Origin: Propionibacteriaceae bacterium
GTDB lineage: Bacteria > Actinomycetota > Actinomycetes > Propionibacteriales > Propionibacteriaceae
Assembly: GCA_030532575.1 (NCBI GenBank)
Contig: JAUNKV010000013.1
Location: 1-63,699, forward strand
DNA length: 63,699 bases
Direction of reading: 5' to 3'
The stretch's first letter is position 1; the number at the start of each line of letters is the position of its first letter. Positions 16,164 to 25,235 of the stretch are shown piece after piece. The position numbers were made by a program, and so were the translations under genes. The notes beneath the pieces were generated by a model. That model worked only from the letters and a program-made list of their open reading frames with translations, was not told the DNA's origin and did no database searches.

Positions 16164-17585
16164 TCAGAGCGCGTAGTAGAGCTCGAACTCGTAGGGGTGT
16201 GGCCTGACCGCGATGGCCTGGATCTCGGAACGTTTCAGGTCGATCCAGGTCTGGATCAGGTCGGGGGTGAAGACGTCACCGGCCAGCAGGAACTCGTGGT
16301 CGGCCTCCAGTGCGTCCAGCACGGCTCCCAGATCCCCGGGCACCGTTGCCACCTGGGCGTGCTCCTCGGGCGGCAACTCGTAGAGGTCCTTGTCGATGGG
16401 CTCTGGGGGCTCGATGCGGTTCTGGATGCCGTCGAGCCCGGCCAGCAGGATTGCGGCGAAGGCCAGGTAGGGGTTGCTGGATGGGTCTGGGCAGCGGAAC
16501 TCGATGCGTTTGGCCTTCGGGTTCGATCCCGTGATCGGGATGCGGATGCAGGCTGAGCGGTTGCGCTGCGAGTACACCAGATTGACCGGGGCCTCGAACC
16601 CCGGCACCAGCCGGTGGTAGGAGTTCACGCTCGGGTTGGTGAAGGCCAGCAGCGCCGGGGCGTGCCTGAGGATGCCACCGATGTACCACCGGGCCAGGTC
16701 GGACAACCCGGCGTAGCCGCTCTCGTCATGGAACAGGGGACGACCGTCGCGCCACAGTGAGGAGTGGCAGTGCATACCGGAACCGTTGTCCCCGAAGATC
16801 GGCTTCGGCATGAAGGTGGCGGTCTTGCCCGCTTCCCAGGCGGTGTTCTTCACCAGGTACTTGAACTTCATCACGTCGTCGGCAGCCCTCAACATGGTGT
16901 CGAAACGCCAGTTGATCTCGGCCTGCCCGGCGGTGCCACACTCGTGGTGGGCGCGTTCGACGATCAGCCCGGCGTTCTCCATGTGACGCACGATGTCGTC
17001 ACGCAGGTCCCCGAAGTGGTCCACGGGGGCGACGGGGAAGTACCCGCCCTTGTACTTCACCTTGTAGCCACGGTTGCCACCGTCCTCGATCCGGCCGGTG
17101 TTCCAGGCGCCAGCCTCGGAGTCGATGTGGTAGTAGGAGGAGTTCGAGGTGGTGTCGAAGCGGATGTCGTCGAAGACGTAGAACTCGGCCTCCGGGGCGA
17201 AGAAGGCGGTGTCCGCGATCCCGGTCGAGGCCAGGTAGGCCTCCGCCTTGCGGGCGATGTTGCGGGGGTCGCGGCTGTAGGGCTCCTTCGTCAGCGGGTC
17301 GTGGACGAAGAAATTGACGTTGAGGGTCTTGGACCTGCGGAAGGGATCGACGAAGGCCGTGGTGGGATCGGGCAGCAACGCCATGTCCGACTCATGGATC
17401 TTCTGGAAACCGGTGATCGAGGAGCCGTCGAAGCTCAGGCCCTCGGTGAAGACCTCCGGGCCGAAGGACCCTGCGGGGACGGTGAAGTGCTGCATCACCC
17501 CCGGCAGGTCGCAGAAGCGGCAGTCGATGGTCTCGATGCCCTCCTCCTTGACGTAGGCCAGGAATTCCTCGGCGCTTTGGAACAT
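16164..17585 (-). CDS. glnA1: glutamine synthetase type I, adenylylatable
   Basis: A 473-residue dodecameric GSI-beta enzyme making glutamine from glutamate, ammonia and ATP. Motifs in order: [76 protein letters not shown] and [17 protein letters not shown]. The regulatory loop [12 protein letters not shown] keeps the tyrosine that GlnE adenylylates, unlike GlnA2 at 5667. A perfect ribosome site (TGGAGGAAAC) precedes the ATG. The upstream region carries a GTnAC-n6-GTnAC palindrome resembling a GlnR box. In mycobacteria glnA1, glnE and glnA2 are neighbours; here riboflavin uptake, a symporter and MMPL genes separate glnE from glnA1. Confidence 0.97.
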   Translation of the reverse strand: MFQSAEEFLAYVKEEGIETIDCRFCDLPGVMQHFTVPAGSFGPEVFTEGLSFDGSSITGFQKIHESDMALLPDPTTAFVDPFRRSKTLNVNFFVHDPLTKEPYSRDPRNIARKAEAYLASTGIADTAFFAPEAEFYVFDDIRFDTTSNSSYYHIDSEAGAWNTGRIEDGGNRGYKVKYKGGYFPVAPVDHFGDLRDDIVRHMENAGLIVERAHHECGTAGQAEINWRFDTMLRAADDVMKFKYLVKNTAWEAGKTATFMPKPIFGDNGSGMHCHSSLWRDGRPLFHDESGYAGLSDLARWYIGGILRHAPALLAFTNPSVNSYHRLVPGFEAPVNLVYSQRNRSACIRIPITGSNPKAKRIEFRCPDPSSNPYLAFAAILLAGLDGIQNRIEPPEPIDKDLYELPPEEHAQVATVPGDLGAVLDALEADHEFLLAGDVFTPDLIQTWIDLKRSEIQAIAVRPHPYEFELYYAL

Positions 17586-17668
17586 GTTTCCTCCAGGTCG
17601 GAATGGGTGACGGGCCGCTTCTCGGGCTGTACCTTAGGGCGGTCAGGTTGCCCGTTTCTTGCACCAGC

Positions 17669-17684
17669 GTAACGGGGGTGTTAC
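17669..17684. promoter_or_regulatory. GlnR-like palindrome upstream of glnA1
   Basis: GTAAC and GTTAC are separated by 6 bases, and a GTTTC lies 10 bases further towards glnA1. This resembles the GTnAC-n6-GAAAC operator of actinobacterial GlnR. The match is partial. Confidence 0.4.
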
Positions 17685-17729
17685 AGCTCGCCGGTGAGGA
17701 AACACCCGCCGGGGCCTCGAAGCCTCCAA

Positions 17730-17735
17730 TAGGGT
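17730..17735 (+). promoter_or_regulatory. -10 box TAGGGT for leaderless acetyltransferase mRNA
   Basis: Six bases separate the box from the ATG at 17742, favouring that start over the GTG inside the spacer. Confidence 0.5.
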
Positions 17736-17741
17736 GTGGGC

Positions 17742-18302
17742 ATGAGTGTGGAGGATTCCCGAGGAGGCGCCAGGACCGAGCCTCACCTGCGATCCCTGAG
17801 AATGAGTGACGCAGCGCGTGTGCTGGAGGCCTTCGCCGAGCCCGACATGTCCCGCCAGGGGGATGTCACCGATCTGGCCGGGGCGACGCGCTACGTCGAG
17901 CGAATGACCGATCCCGAGGCAGGATGTCGGGCCTTCGCACTGGCCGGTGCCGAGGACGAGCTGCTCGGTCTGGTGGCCGTCGCCCTCGATGAGGAGAACC
18001 GGAACGGCTGGTTCTTCTACTGGACCCACCCCGAGGGGCGGGGGAGGGGGTGGACAGGACGGGCTGCCGCCACGGTCGCCCACCACGCCCTCCACGAGCT
18101 CGGGATGGAGCGTCTTGAACTGGGGTACCGCGCCAACAACCCGGCCTCGGGCGGGGTGGCCCGGGCAGCAGGTTTCGTGCAGGAGGGGCTGGAGCGAGGC
18201 AAGTTCCTGGTGGACGGGGTGCGCCTGGATGTCGTCACCTGCGCCCGCCTGCTGAATGACCCGGCCCCGACCACGCCACTGCTGCGGCTGAACGATCGGT
18301 GA
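17742..18302 (+). CDS. GNAT family N-acetyltransferase
   Basis: A 186-residue GNAT protein. After a short N-terminal extension the fold starts at LRSLRMSDAARVLEAF; the acetyl-CoA loop lies in TGRAAATVAHHALHELGM after the beta-4 strand NGWFFYWTHPEGRGRG, and the beta-5/helix region is MERLELGYRANNPASGGVARAAGFVQEG, the RimJ/RimL-like pattern in which an Asn and a Phe/Gly pair end the domain. Such enzymes acetylate protein N-termini, amino sugars or small amines; the acceptor cannot be read from sequence. It is divergent from glnA1 and separated by 55 bases from the zeta-toxin operon. An alternative start is the ATG at about 17802 (MSDAARV). Confidence 0.8.
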   Translation: MSVEDSRGGARTEPHLRSLRMSDAARVLEAFAEPDMSRQGDVTDLAGATRYVERMTDPEAGCRAFALAGAEDELLGLVAVALDEENRNGWFFYWTHPEGRGRGWTGRAAATVAHHALHELGMERLELGYRANNPASGGVARAAGFVQEGLERGKFLVDGVRLDVVTCARLLNDPAPTTPLLRLNDR

Positions 18303-18357
18303 TCCCAGACCGGCTGTGGCATGATTTCGAGCTGTCAGGAAGAGCGAGGAGGCATGG

Positions 18358-18807
18358 ATGAGTGGTCATGGTGGCCCGACCCCTGAGGAGCGGTTGGAGG
18401 AGTTGCGGGCTGATGCGGTGGAGGAGTTGGCTCTGATTGATCAGGATCGGGAGACGGTGCGGTTGATCGGGTTGGGGTGGGATGATCAGAGGATTGCTGA
18501 GCGGTTGGGGCAGCGGTTGGGTGTGGTGCGTGGGATTCGGGATCAGCTGGCCCAAGGGGAGGAGGTCCAGCCGCTGAGCCCTCATGAGGTGGGGCTACGG
18601 CGGTTCGTGGGGGAGATCAGTACGCAGGAGATGATGGAGCAGTTGCGGGCGTGGCCGTACACCTTTGGTGAGCTTCATCACGACTTCTACGACCGGGGTT
18701 CCTGGGACGATGTGGTGGGGTTGGCGTTGCTGGACCAGATCACCGAGGAGGAGTACCGGGAGCTTCTGGCGATTGCTGAGCAGCTGCCTGGCTACCAGAA
18801 TGACTGA
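18358..18807 (+). CDS. hypothetical partner of zeta toxin, candidate antitoxin
   Basis: A 149-residue acidic protein of unknown family. The N-terminal third contains a helix-turn-helix-like segment (TVRLIGLGWDDQRIAERLGQ), and the C-terminal half is helical and acidic (EISTQEMMEQLRAWPYTFGE, then a LLDQITEEEYRELLAI helix). A strong GAGGAGG precedes the ATG. Its end overlaps the zeta-toxin start by 8 bases, so the two are translationally coupled with the smaller gene first, the usual toxin-antitoxin order. It does not resemble the epsilon or PezA antitoxins I know. Codon use (many TTG leucines) is less GC-biased than neighbouring housekeeping genes, consistent with transfer. Confidence 0.6.
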   Translation: MSGHGGPTPEERLEELRADAVEELALIDQDRETVRLIGLGWDDQRIAERLGQRLGVVRGIRDQLAQGEEVQPLSPHEVGLRRFVGEISTQEMMEQLRAWPYTFGELHHDFYDRGSWDDVVGLALLDQITEEEYRELLAIAEQLPGYQND

Positions 18808-19913
18808 GGCTGGTGAGGTGAGGCTTCGACACGCGAAGGAGCAGGTCGGGGCTGCGGTTCGACGACTCGCTGGGCAGGAGTCGTTGCCGCGTGAACCTGC
18901 TGTGGGGTCCTTGTGGTGGCGCCTGGACAAGGCGATCGTTCAGGCGTACCTGGATCGTGCGAAGCGGGAGGCGGTGTGTGAGGGGCGGGCGATCATCATG
19001 GCGGGGGCTCCGGGGGCGGGGAAGAGTCAGGGGGTCGCGATGGTGCGGCAGGTGTTGGGGCCGCAGGAGTCGCAGCGGTTGGGTGTGGTGGAGGACGGGT
19101 TCGTCACGGTTGATGCTGATGATGTCAAGCAGGTGTTGCTCGGTAACCCGGTGGCGGGGTTGGAGGTGGATCCCGGGTTGCTTGATCAGGCTCGTCGTCA
19201 TTGGGACGGTGTGATCGCTGAACATGCGCCGGAGCGGTTGGCTGACGGGAGGCCGTTGTTGCGTGGGGAGTTGGCGACCTTGGTCCATCCCCTGTCCACT
19301 GCAACAGCTGACAAGGCGCGGAAGCGGCTCGTCGCGAAGGGGACCAACATCAAGATTGAGGGGACGTTGCAGTGGATGGAGCCCTCCGGGGTGGGGCAAG
19401 GGCCGAGGCTGATCGGGGAGCTCAGGGCCCGAAAGTATGTTCAGGTGAGCATTGTGGCGGTGGATGCGCCGAGGGGGGCTCTGTCTGGCCGGGGCGCACC
19501 ATCGGTGGGCTGAGCCCCGGAAGGTGGGGGATGTGACTGCCCGGTACACCCCGGCCGAGGCGGTGGAGTCGATGTTCCCACCCGGGCGGGCCAGTAGTCG
19601 GTGTGTTGACAATGCCCGGATCACCCATGACCTGGCTCGGGGAAGTGCCGGGTTCGAGGAGGTGAACCTGTTCATCGCGCATCGGGGAGAACGGCCTGTG
19701 GTGGAGCATGTTGACCGGGCGGGGAAGGCGCGGTTCCTCCCGGTTGAGGTGCAGCAGCCCAGGACACGGACAGCTTCTGCCGGGCTCAGACGCAGCCGTG
19801 GGATCGGACAGAACCAGTCCCGGAGGCACCCCCCCGAACCAGGGACGCTGAGCGCCGAGCTGGAGGTCAATCCTCGGCGGCCTCGAGCCAGGCGTCCTCC
19901 AGCTCGGACCTGA
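18800..19913 (+). pseudogene. zeta-toxin family P-loop kinase, frameshifted at a G6 run
   Basis: The first 238 codons contain the Walker A motif IIMAGAPGAGKSQG, the acidic motif VTVDADDVKQVLLG and IKIEGTLQW, the signature of zeta toxins/UDP-GlcNAc kinases. The frame then closes at 19513. Removing one G from the six at 19474-19479 rejoins the frame ending at 19913, restoring APRGLCLAGAHHRWAEPR, ARYTPAEAVESMFPPG and a C-terminal part ARITHDLARGSAGFEEVNLF that fits the family. The gene is therefore either a pseudogene, a slip-switched gene or a sequencing error. If intact it would make about 370 residues, its last 47 bases overlapping the ABC-F gene on the other strand. The toxin would phosphorylate UDP-GlcNAc or a similar nucleotide sugar, blocking wall synthesis. 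Confidence 0.8.
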
Positions 19914-21624
19914 GGGTCATCGCTGTTTTCAGTTCCGCATCGAGGGCCGCCAACCGCTCGTAGTCGGTGGCGGCCTCGGCCATCTGGGCGTGGAGCTCAT
20001 TGATCCGCTGCTCTGCCTTCGCCAGCTGCGACTCCAGCCGGGCCAGCTCCTTGCGCCGGGCGCGGTCCTTGGCCGCATCGGACTTCGGCTTGGCCGACGG
20101 TGCTGGCGCGGCCGGGGTCTCGGCCGCACGCCGTCGCCGCTCCAGGTATTCCTCCACCCCACCCGGGAGCAGCACGCAGGACCCGTCCCCGAGCAGGGCG
20201 TAGGAATGATCGGTCACCCGCTCCAGGAAGTAACGGTCATGGCTGACCACGATCAGGGTTCCCGGCCATGAATCGAGATGGTCCTCGATCACGGTCAGGG
20301 TGTCGATGTCCAGGTCGTTGGTCGGCTCGTCCAGGATCAGGACGTTCGGCTCCTCCAGCAGCAGCCGCAGGAACTGCAGGCGTCGCCGCTCCCCACCGGA
20401 CAGGTCTCCGATCCGGGCCATCAGCTTGTCCCCGGTGAAGCCGAACTCCTCCAGCAGGTTGCTGGCGGAGGCGTCACGTCCCGTCGCGAGTTTGGTCTGC
20501 TGCTTCAGCCGGGTCACCGACTGCAGCACCCTGTCCTGGTCGTCCAGCTCGCCCACGCTCTGCGACAGGTAGCCGACCCGCAGGGTCGTCCCCCGTTTGA
20601 TCTTGCCGCCCTGCACCTCGCGCACCCCGGCCAGCAGGTCCAGCAAGGTGGTCTTCCCGGCCCCGTTCACGCCGACCAGTCCGATCCGATCCCCCGGACC
20701 GATCGACCAGGTGAGCCGGTCCAGCAGCACCCGGTCGCCGACGGCGTGGCTCACGTTGACCAGGTCGAAGACATCCTTGCCCAGCCGGGAAACCGCGAAC
20801 TTCTCCAGCGCCAACTTGTCCCTGGGCGGTGGGACATCGCTGATGAGGGCCTCGGCGGCCTCGATGCGGAACTTCGGCTTCGAGGTTCTGGCCGGGGCTC
20901 CGCGACGCAGCCATGCCAGTTCCTTGCGGGCCAGGTTCTTCCGCCTGGCCTCCGTTGCCGCCGCCTGACGCTGCCGCTCCACCCGTGCCAGCACGTAGGC
21001 CGCGTAGCCACCGTCGTAGGCGTCCACCACACCGTCGTGCACCTCCCAGATCCGGGTGCACACGGCATCCAGGAACCACCGGTCGTGGCTGACCACCAGC
21101 ATCGCCAGGCCTGCCTTGATCCGGCCCTGCAGATGCTCGGCCAGGAAGGCGATGGCCTCCACGTCCAGATGGTTGGTCGGCTCATCCAGCACGATCAGGT
21201 CATGCTCGCCCAGCAGCACCTCCACCAGGCCGACACGGCGACGCTCCCCACCTGAGAGGGTCTCGATGGGGCGGTCGAGATCGACCCCGGCCAACAGCGC
21301 CTCGACGATGGCGCGGCGGTTCGCCTGGGCGGCGTAGACATGGTCGGCGGCCCCGTCGAGCACGACCTCACGGATCGTCTCGCCGGGCCGGGCGACCTGG
21401 TGCTGGGTCAGCACCCCGATGGAGGCGGAGTTCGCTGCTGTCACCCGGCCCTCATCGGGAACGAGCTCCCCGGTGAGAATCCGCAGCAGCGTGGTCTTGC
21501 CGTCGCCGTTGCGGCCGACGACGCCGATCACCTCGCCCGCACCCAGACCCAGACTCACACCGTCGAGCAGCGTGCGGGTGCCGAAGGCGTGGGAGACGTT
21601 CTCCAGGTTGACCAGGTTTGCCAC
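19867..21624 (-). CDS. ABC-F family ATPase (Uup/EttA-like translation factor)
   Basis: A 585-residue soluble protein with two ATP-binding cassettes and no membrane segment. First cassette: Walker A GVVGRNGDGKTTLL, signature LSGGERRRVGL, Walker B LIVLDEPTNHLD. Second: GLVGVNGAGKTTLL, LSGGERRRLQF, LILDEPTNDLD. Between them the basic P-site linker runs ARVERQRQAAATEARRKNLA. The C-terminal 70 residues form a Lys/Glu-rich coiled coil (RRKELARLESQLAKAEQRI), as in Uup. ABC-F proteins act on the ribosome E site or on branched DNA; some give antibiotic resistance, but the Uup-like tail argues for a housekeeping role. It is followed after 3 bases by the DUF4191 gene upstream on the reverse strand. Confidence 0.9.
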   Translation of the reverse strand: MANLVNLENVSHAFGTRTLLDGVSLGLGAGEVIGVVGRNGDGKTTLLRILTGELVPDEGRVTAANSASIGVLTQHQVARPGETIREVVLDGAADHVYAAQANRRAIVEALLAGVDLDRPIETLSGGERRRVGLVEVLLGEHDLIVLDEPTNHLDVEAIAFLAEHLQGRIKAGLAMLVVSHDRWFLDAVCTRIWEVHDGVVDAYDGGYAAYVLARVERQRQAAATEARRKNLARKELAWLRRGAPARTSKPKFRIEAAEALISDVPPPRDKLALEKFAVSRLGKDVFDLVNVSHAVGDRVLLDRLTWSIGPGDRIGLVGVNGAGKTTLLDLLAGVREVQGGKIKRGTTLRVGYLSQSVGELDDQDRVLQSVTRLKQQTKLATGRDASASNLLEEFGFTGDKLMARIGDLSGGERRRLQFLRLLLEEPNVLILDEPTNDLDIDTLTVIEDHLDSWPGTLIVVSHDRYFLERVTDHSYALLGDGSCVLLPGGVEEYLERRRRAAETPAAPAPSAKPKSDAAKDRARRKELARLESQLAKAEQRINELHAQMAEAATDYERLAALDAELKTAMTLRSELEDAWLEAAED

Positions 21625-21627
21625 GGC

Positions 21628-22413
21628 TCAGCGGCCACGCATCGCCTGGCGGGCACCCTTCATGCCGCCCTTGCCGGTGGGCATCGGCCCCTTCGGCATC
21701 GGCAGCTTCGGGCGCATCGCGTCGAGGGCCTTCAATCGGGCCTCCACCTCGACGATCTTCGCATCGTTCAGCGACTTCGGCAGCTTCTTGATCTCGTCGG
21801 CCAACTTGTCGAGCGGCACCTGGCCACCGCCCTTGCCGACGACGAAGGTCACCACGCTGACCCCGTAGGCCACCTGCTCGTGCTTCTTCTTCTCGGAGGC
21901 CAGCAGGGTCTTCAGGTGCTTCGGGTCACCTTCACCGATGAGCACGAGGCCGCCAGGCCCAACGGCCCGGTGCACCACATCCGCGCTGTCACGGTTGCGG
22001 GTGGCGGCGACGACGGGGGTGTACTTCCACTTCTTCCCCAGCATCTGCATCGCCAGCTCCGCCGAGCCGACCTGACCGTCGTAGCGCATGTAGGCTGCCC
22101 TCTTGGCGCGGCGCACGAAGAACCACATCGCCACCAGCAGGCCGACCATCACGCCCATGATTGCCCACATGATGGGGCTGTTCAGCACGAAGCCCAGCAC
22201 CAGGAAGGCCACGAAGGGGATCAGCCAGGCTGCCAGCAGGAGCCATGGCAGCTTCGGGTCGTGCTGCTTGGTGATCTTGTAGGTCTCACGGATCTGGCGC
22301 ATCTGCCCCCAGTCCGCGGGGTCGGTGGAGTTCTTGCGGCGGAGCTTCTCGGCCTTCGCCTGCTCCCTCTGCTTGCGTGCGAGCTCCTTGGCCCGTTCAC
22401 TTCGCGCCATCAC
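21628..22413 (-). CDS. DUF4191 membrane protein
   Basis: A 261-residue protein of the actinobacterial DUF4191 family. A charged Arg/Lys/Glu-rich N-terminus (about 1-50) precedes two transmembrane helices ([21 protein letters not shown] and [19 protein letters not shown]), and the cytoplasmic C-terminal domain contains [20 protein letters not shown]. The Lys/Gly/Met-rich C-terminus ([18 protein letters not shown]) is also typical. It overlaps lipA by 4 bases; DUF4191 beside lipA and lipB is a conserved actinobacterial arrangement. Its function is unknown; a link to lipoylation or membrane lipid metabolism is only inferred from the neighbourhood. Confidence 0.85.
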   Translation of the reverse strand: MMARSERAKELARKQREQAKAEKLRRKNSTDPADWGQMRQIRETYKITKQHDPKLPWLLLAAWLIPFVAFLVLGFVLNSPIMWAIMGVMVGLLVAMWFFVRRAKRAAYMRYDGQVGSAELAMQMLGKKWKYTPVVAATRNRDSADVVHRAVGPGGLVLIGEGDPKHLKTLLASEKKKHEQVAYGVSVVTFVVGKGGGQVPLDKLADEIKKLPKSLNDAKIVEVEARLKALDAMRPKLPMPKGPMPTGKGGMKGARQAMRGR

Positions 22414-23363
22414 TTGTCCTCGGCCTTCCGTGCAGCCTTCCTGCGCTCTTCCATTGCGGTCCGGTACAGCCTCCCGGCGCGGTACGAGGAACGCACGAGC
22501 GGCCCGGACAGCACGCCAGAATATCCGATCTCCCGGGCCTCCTCGGCCAGCTCGTCGAACTCCTCGGGTGGTACCCAGCGCTCGATGGGGTGCAGGGTCG
22601 GTCCGGGACGCAGGTACTGCGTGATGGTGATGAGCTCGGTGCCGGCGTCGAACAGGTCCTGCAGGGCCTGGGAGATCTCCTCACGGGTCTCACCCATGCC
22701 GAGGATGAGGTTGGACTTGGTCACCAGCCCGGCGTCGCGGCTCATAGTGAGCACCTCCAGGGAACGCTCGTAGCGGAACCCCGGGCGAATCCGACGAAAG
22801 ATCCTCGGCACCGTCTCCACGTTGTGGGCGAACACCTCGGGTCGGGCATCCAGCACCTGTCCGACCAGCTCTGGTCTGCCGGAGAAGTCCGGGGCCAGCA
22901 TCTCCACCCCCACCCCCGGGTTGACGGCGTGGATCTGGCGGATGGTCTCGGCATACAGCCAGGCCCCCTCATCCGGCAGGTCGTCGCGGCACACCCCGGT
23001 GACGGTGGCGTAGCGCAGCCCCATCTTCTTCACCGAGGCCGCGACCCGAAGCGGTTCCGCCGGGTCGTAACCCTCCGGTTTGGCTGAGGTGATCTGGCAG
23101 AAGTCACAGCGACGGGTGCACTGATCACCGCCGATGAGGAAGGTGGACTCGCGGTCCTCCCAGCACTCGAAGATGTTCGGGCAGTTCGCCTCCCGGCACA
23201 CCGTGTGCAGGTCGGCGTCCTGGACGATCTGCTGCAGGTCCTTGTAGTTGGGGCCGGTGTGTGCAGTCGTGCGAATCCATGCGGGTTTGCGTTCAATGGG
23301 GGTCTCGGCGTTCTTCGCCTCGATCCTCAACAGGCGACGCCCCTCAGGCTGTACAGCAGTCAC
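22410..23363 (-). CDS. lipA: lipoyl synthase (radical SAM)
   Basis: A 317-residue enzyme that inserts two sulfurs into octanoyl groups bound to lipoyl domains. The auxiliary cluster cysteines are in [17 protein letters not shown], the radical SAM motif is RRCDFCQI, and the C-terminal serine motif is [14 protein letters not shown]; all eight expected ligands are present. It overlaps lipB (4 bases, upstream in the operon) and DUF4191 (4 bases, downstream). The product is needed by pyruvate and 2-oxoglutarate dehydrogenases and the glycine cleavage system. Confidence 0.97.
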   Translation of the reverse strand: MTAVQPEGRRLLRIEAKNAETPIERKPAWIRTTAHTGPNYKDLQQIVQDADLHTVCREANCPNIFECWEDRESTFLIGGDQCTRRCDFCQITSAKPEGYDPAEPLRVAASVKKMGLRYATVTGVCRDDLPDEGAWLYAETIRQIHAVNPGVGVEMLAPDFSGRPELVGQVLDARPEVFAHNVETVPRIFRRIRPGFRYERSLEVLTMSRDAGLVTKSNLILGMGETREEISQALQDLFDAGTELITITQYLRPGPTLHPIERWVPPEEFDELAEEAREIGYSGVLSGPLVRSSYRAGRLYRTAMEERRKAARKAEDK

Positions 23364-24037
23364 CTGCCGGATACTACCTGCTCCAGCATGTCCTCAAGAT
23401 GTCCGCGCAGGTGGGGTTCCAGGTCGTGGGCCACCTGGGCGACGTCCCAGCTGCCGGGAAGTTCCTCGGCCAGCGAGGTCACGCCCGCGTCACTGATGCC
23501 GCACGGGATGATGTTGTTGAACGCGCCCGCGTTGGGCAGCACGTTGAGGGCGAAGCCGTGCATGGTGGTGCGGCGGGCCACCCGGATTCCGATGGCGCAG
23601 ATCTTGCGCTCCGGCCGCCCATTCGCTGCTGGCAACCACACCCCGGTGCGGCCCTCGACACGACGGGCGTCGAGGCCGAGCCCAGCCAGGTGGTCGATGA
23701 CGGCGGCCTCGAAACGACGCACCGGCTCCACCACGCCCACACCGTCGGGTAGGGGGAGGATGGGATAGCCGGTCAGCTGGCCGGGGCCATGCCAGGTGAT
23801 CTTCCCGCCCCGGTCCACGTCCACGACGGGGGTGCCGTCGAAGGGGCGCTCCAGTGGCAGCGTCGCCCGTCCCGCGGTGTAGACGGGGTGGTGTTCCAGC
23901 AGGATCACGTGCCCACCGCGCCTGCCGGTGACGACCGCCTCGTGGATCGTGCGCTGGTATTCCCAGGCCTCCTGGTAGTCGCTGAGGAAACGCTCCGGCC
24001 CCAGCCCTCGGTACTCAAAGGTCAGCACCCGCGTCAT
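23360..24037 (-). CDS. lipB: lipoyl(octanoyl) transferase
   Basis: A 225-residue enzyme moving octanoate from acyl carrier protein to lipoyl domains. Motifs: [31 protein letters not shown], the catalytic lysine in KICAIGIRV, and the nucleophilic cysteine in NNIIPCGI. The start was set at the ATG at 24037 ([12 protein letters not shown]), which matches the family N-terminus; an upstream in-frame ATG at 24097 would add an Arg-rich stretch not seen in the family. Its last 4 bases overlap lipA, so lipB-lipA-DUF4191 form one transcript. Confidence 0.95.
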   Translation of the reverse strand: MTRVLTFEYRGLGPERFLSDYQEAWEYQRTIHEAVVTGRRGGHVILLEHHPVYTAGRATLPLERPFDGTPVVDVDRGGKITWHGPGQLTGYPILPLPDGVGVVEPVRRFEAAVIDHLAGLGLDARRVEGRTGVWLPAANGRPERKICAIGIRVARRTTMHGFALNVLPNAGAFNNIIPCGISDAGVTSLAEELPGSWDVAQVAHDLEPHLRGHLEDMLEQVVSGR

Positions 24038-24086
24038 GGTACGCCTGCTGCGGGGACCCCGGCATCGCCGGCTGAATCGGCATGGG

Positions 24087-24092
24087 CACAAT
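24087..24092 (+). promoter_or_regulatory. -10-like box CACAAT before cobG
   Basis: Seven bases separate it from the ATG at 24100, the third of three close in-frame ATGs (24082, 24091, 24100). Confidence 0.4.
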
Positions 24093-24099
24093 GGCATCC

Positions 24100-25230
24100 A
24101 TGACCAGAATCGTTGAACGAGATCGCTGCCCGGGGCTGCTTAGGCCCTACCGCACCGTGGACGGCAACATGATCCGGCTCCGGCTCCCCGGCGGCCTGGT
24201 CAGTTCCGAACAGCTGTTGCGGGTGGCTGAGCTGGCCTGCCGGTTCGCGAATTCCGAGGTGCAGGTCACCAGCCGGAACAACCTGCAGATCAGGGCGTTG
24301 CCGGATCCGATCCCGTGTGAGTTCACCGAGGCGGCCTTCGCCACGGGGCTGATGCCCTCGACGGCCCATGAGCGGATTCGTACGGTGGTGTGCTCCCCGC
24401 TGACCTCCATCGCGCCCGTGCACGCCGACCTGTCCCGGCTGGTGCGTGAGCTGGATGCCGCAATCATCGCGGATGCGCAGCTGCCGAGGCTGCCGGGGCG
24501 TTTCCTGTTCGCCCTCGACGATGGTTCCGACGACGTGCTGGGGGAGGATTTCGACCTTGGCTACCGGGCGCTGCCGGGGGGGAAGGCCCTGGTCTTCGTG
24601 GGGGGGAGCGAGCAGGCCCAGCTCATCGATGCCGATGATGCGGTGCCGACGCTGCTGGAGCTGGCTCACCGGTTCCTCGCCGTCGCGGAGGCGGGGGAGA
24701 GGCCCGCCTGGCACATCCGGGAGCTGCCCGATCCGGCTGAGCTGTGCGCCGGTATCGGGCAGGAACACCAGTTCACCCGTCCCGCCACGGAGCAGCCCCT
24801 GGGGTTCGGTGCGGTTGCCGGGGCCGCCCACGTCGGGATTCCGCTGGGACTGCTGACCTTGGCCCAGGCCGAGGTGGTTCACGCAGTGGCCACCGCGTGC
24901 GGCGACGGTGGGATCGTGGTCACGCCGTGGCGTTCCCTCCTGATCCCCGGGGCTGCTGATCGCTTGGCGGAGCTGGCGGGAGCGGGGCTGGTCACCAGCA
25001 CCGGTTCGGTGTGGCAGACCCTCACCGCCTGTTACGGCAAACCGTGCAGCAATGCGCTGGTGGACACTCGCAGGATCGCGGAGGAGGTGGCCCGGGAGCA
25101 TCCGGGCGAGTTCCCGGAGCTGGTGCACCTGGCCGGCTGTGATCGGGTGTGCGGGGAGCCGGGAGGCGAACACCTGGGGTTGGTTGCGCCCCGCGATGCG
25201 GCAGCGGTGCTCGAGGCTGTCGTAAGGTGA
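24100..25230 (+). CDS. cobG: CobG-like precorrin-3B synthase (nitrite/sulfite reductase fold)
   Basis: A 376-residue protein of the nitrite/sulfite reductase family in its short CobG form: two ferredoxin-like half domains ([20 protein letters not shown] and [19 protein letters not shown]) and siroheme/Fe-S segments. The first half has [16 protein letters not shown], typical of the family. Cluster cysteines appear as CYGKPC and GCDRVCG; the first pair is C-x4-C, one residue shorter than the usual C-x5-C. CobG hydroxylates precorrin-3A using oxygen in the aerobic cobalamin route. It is directly followed by cobH and cobIJ. The start at 24100 is chosen for leaderless spacing; 24082 and 24091 are alternatives. 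A degraded or oxygen-independent function is possible. Confidence 0.8.
   Translation: MTRIVERDRCPGLLRPYRTVDGNMIRLRLPGGLVSSEQLLRVAELACRFANSEVQVTSRNNLQIRALPDPIPCEFTEAAFATGLMPSTAHERIRTVVCSPLTSIAPVHADLSRLVRELDAAIIADAQLPRLPGRFLFALDDGSDDVLGEDFDLGYRALPGGKALVFVGGSEQAQLIDADDAVPTLLELAHRFLAVAEAGERPAWHIRELPDPAELCAGIGQEHQFTRPATEQPLGFGAVAGAAHVGIPLGLLTLAQAEVVHAVATACGDGGIVVTPWRSLLIPGAADRLAELAGAGLVTSTGSVWQTLTACYGKPCSNALVDTRRIAEEVAREHPGEFPELVHLAGCDRVCGEPGGEHLGLVAPRDAAAVLEAVVR
25223..25228 (+). promoter_or_regulatory. -10 box TAAGGT before cobH
   Basis: Located in the last codons of cobG, 7 bases before the ATG at 25236, so cobH may also have its own leaderless transcript. Confidence 0.4.
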
Positions 25231-25235
25231 CCCGC

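Noticed and set aside
17320-18095. Reverse-strand frames across the glnA1-acetyltransferase gap
   Set aside because: They run through the divergent promoter region and the GlnR-like site and encode low-complexity Pro/Arg-rich sequence.
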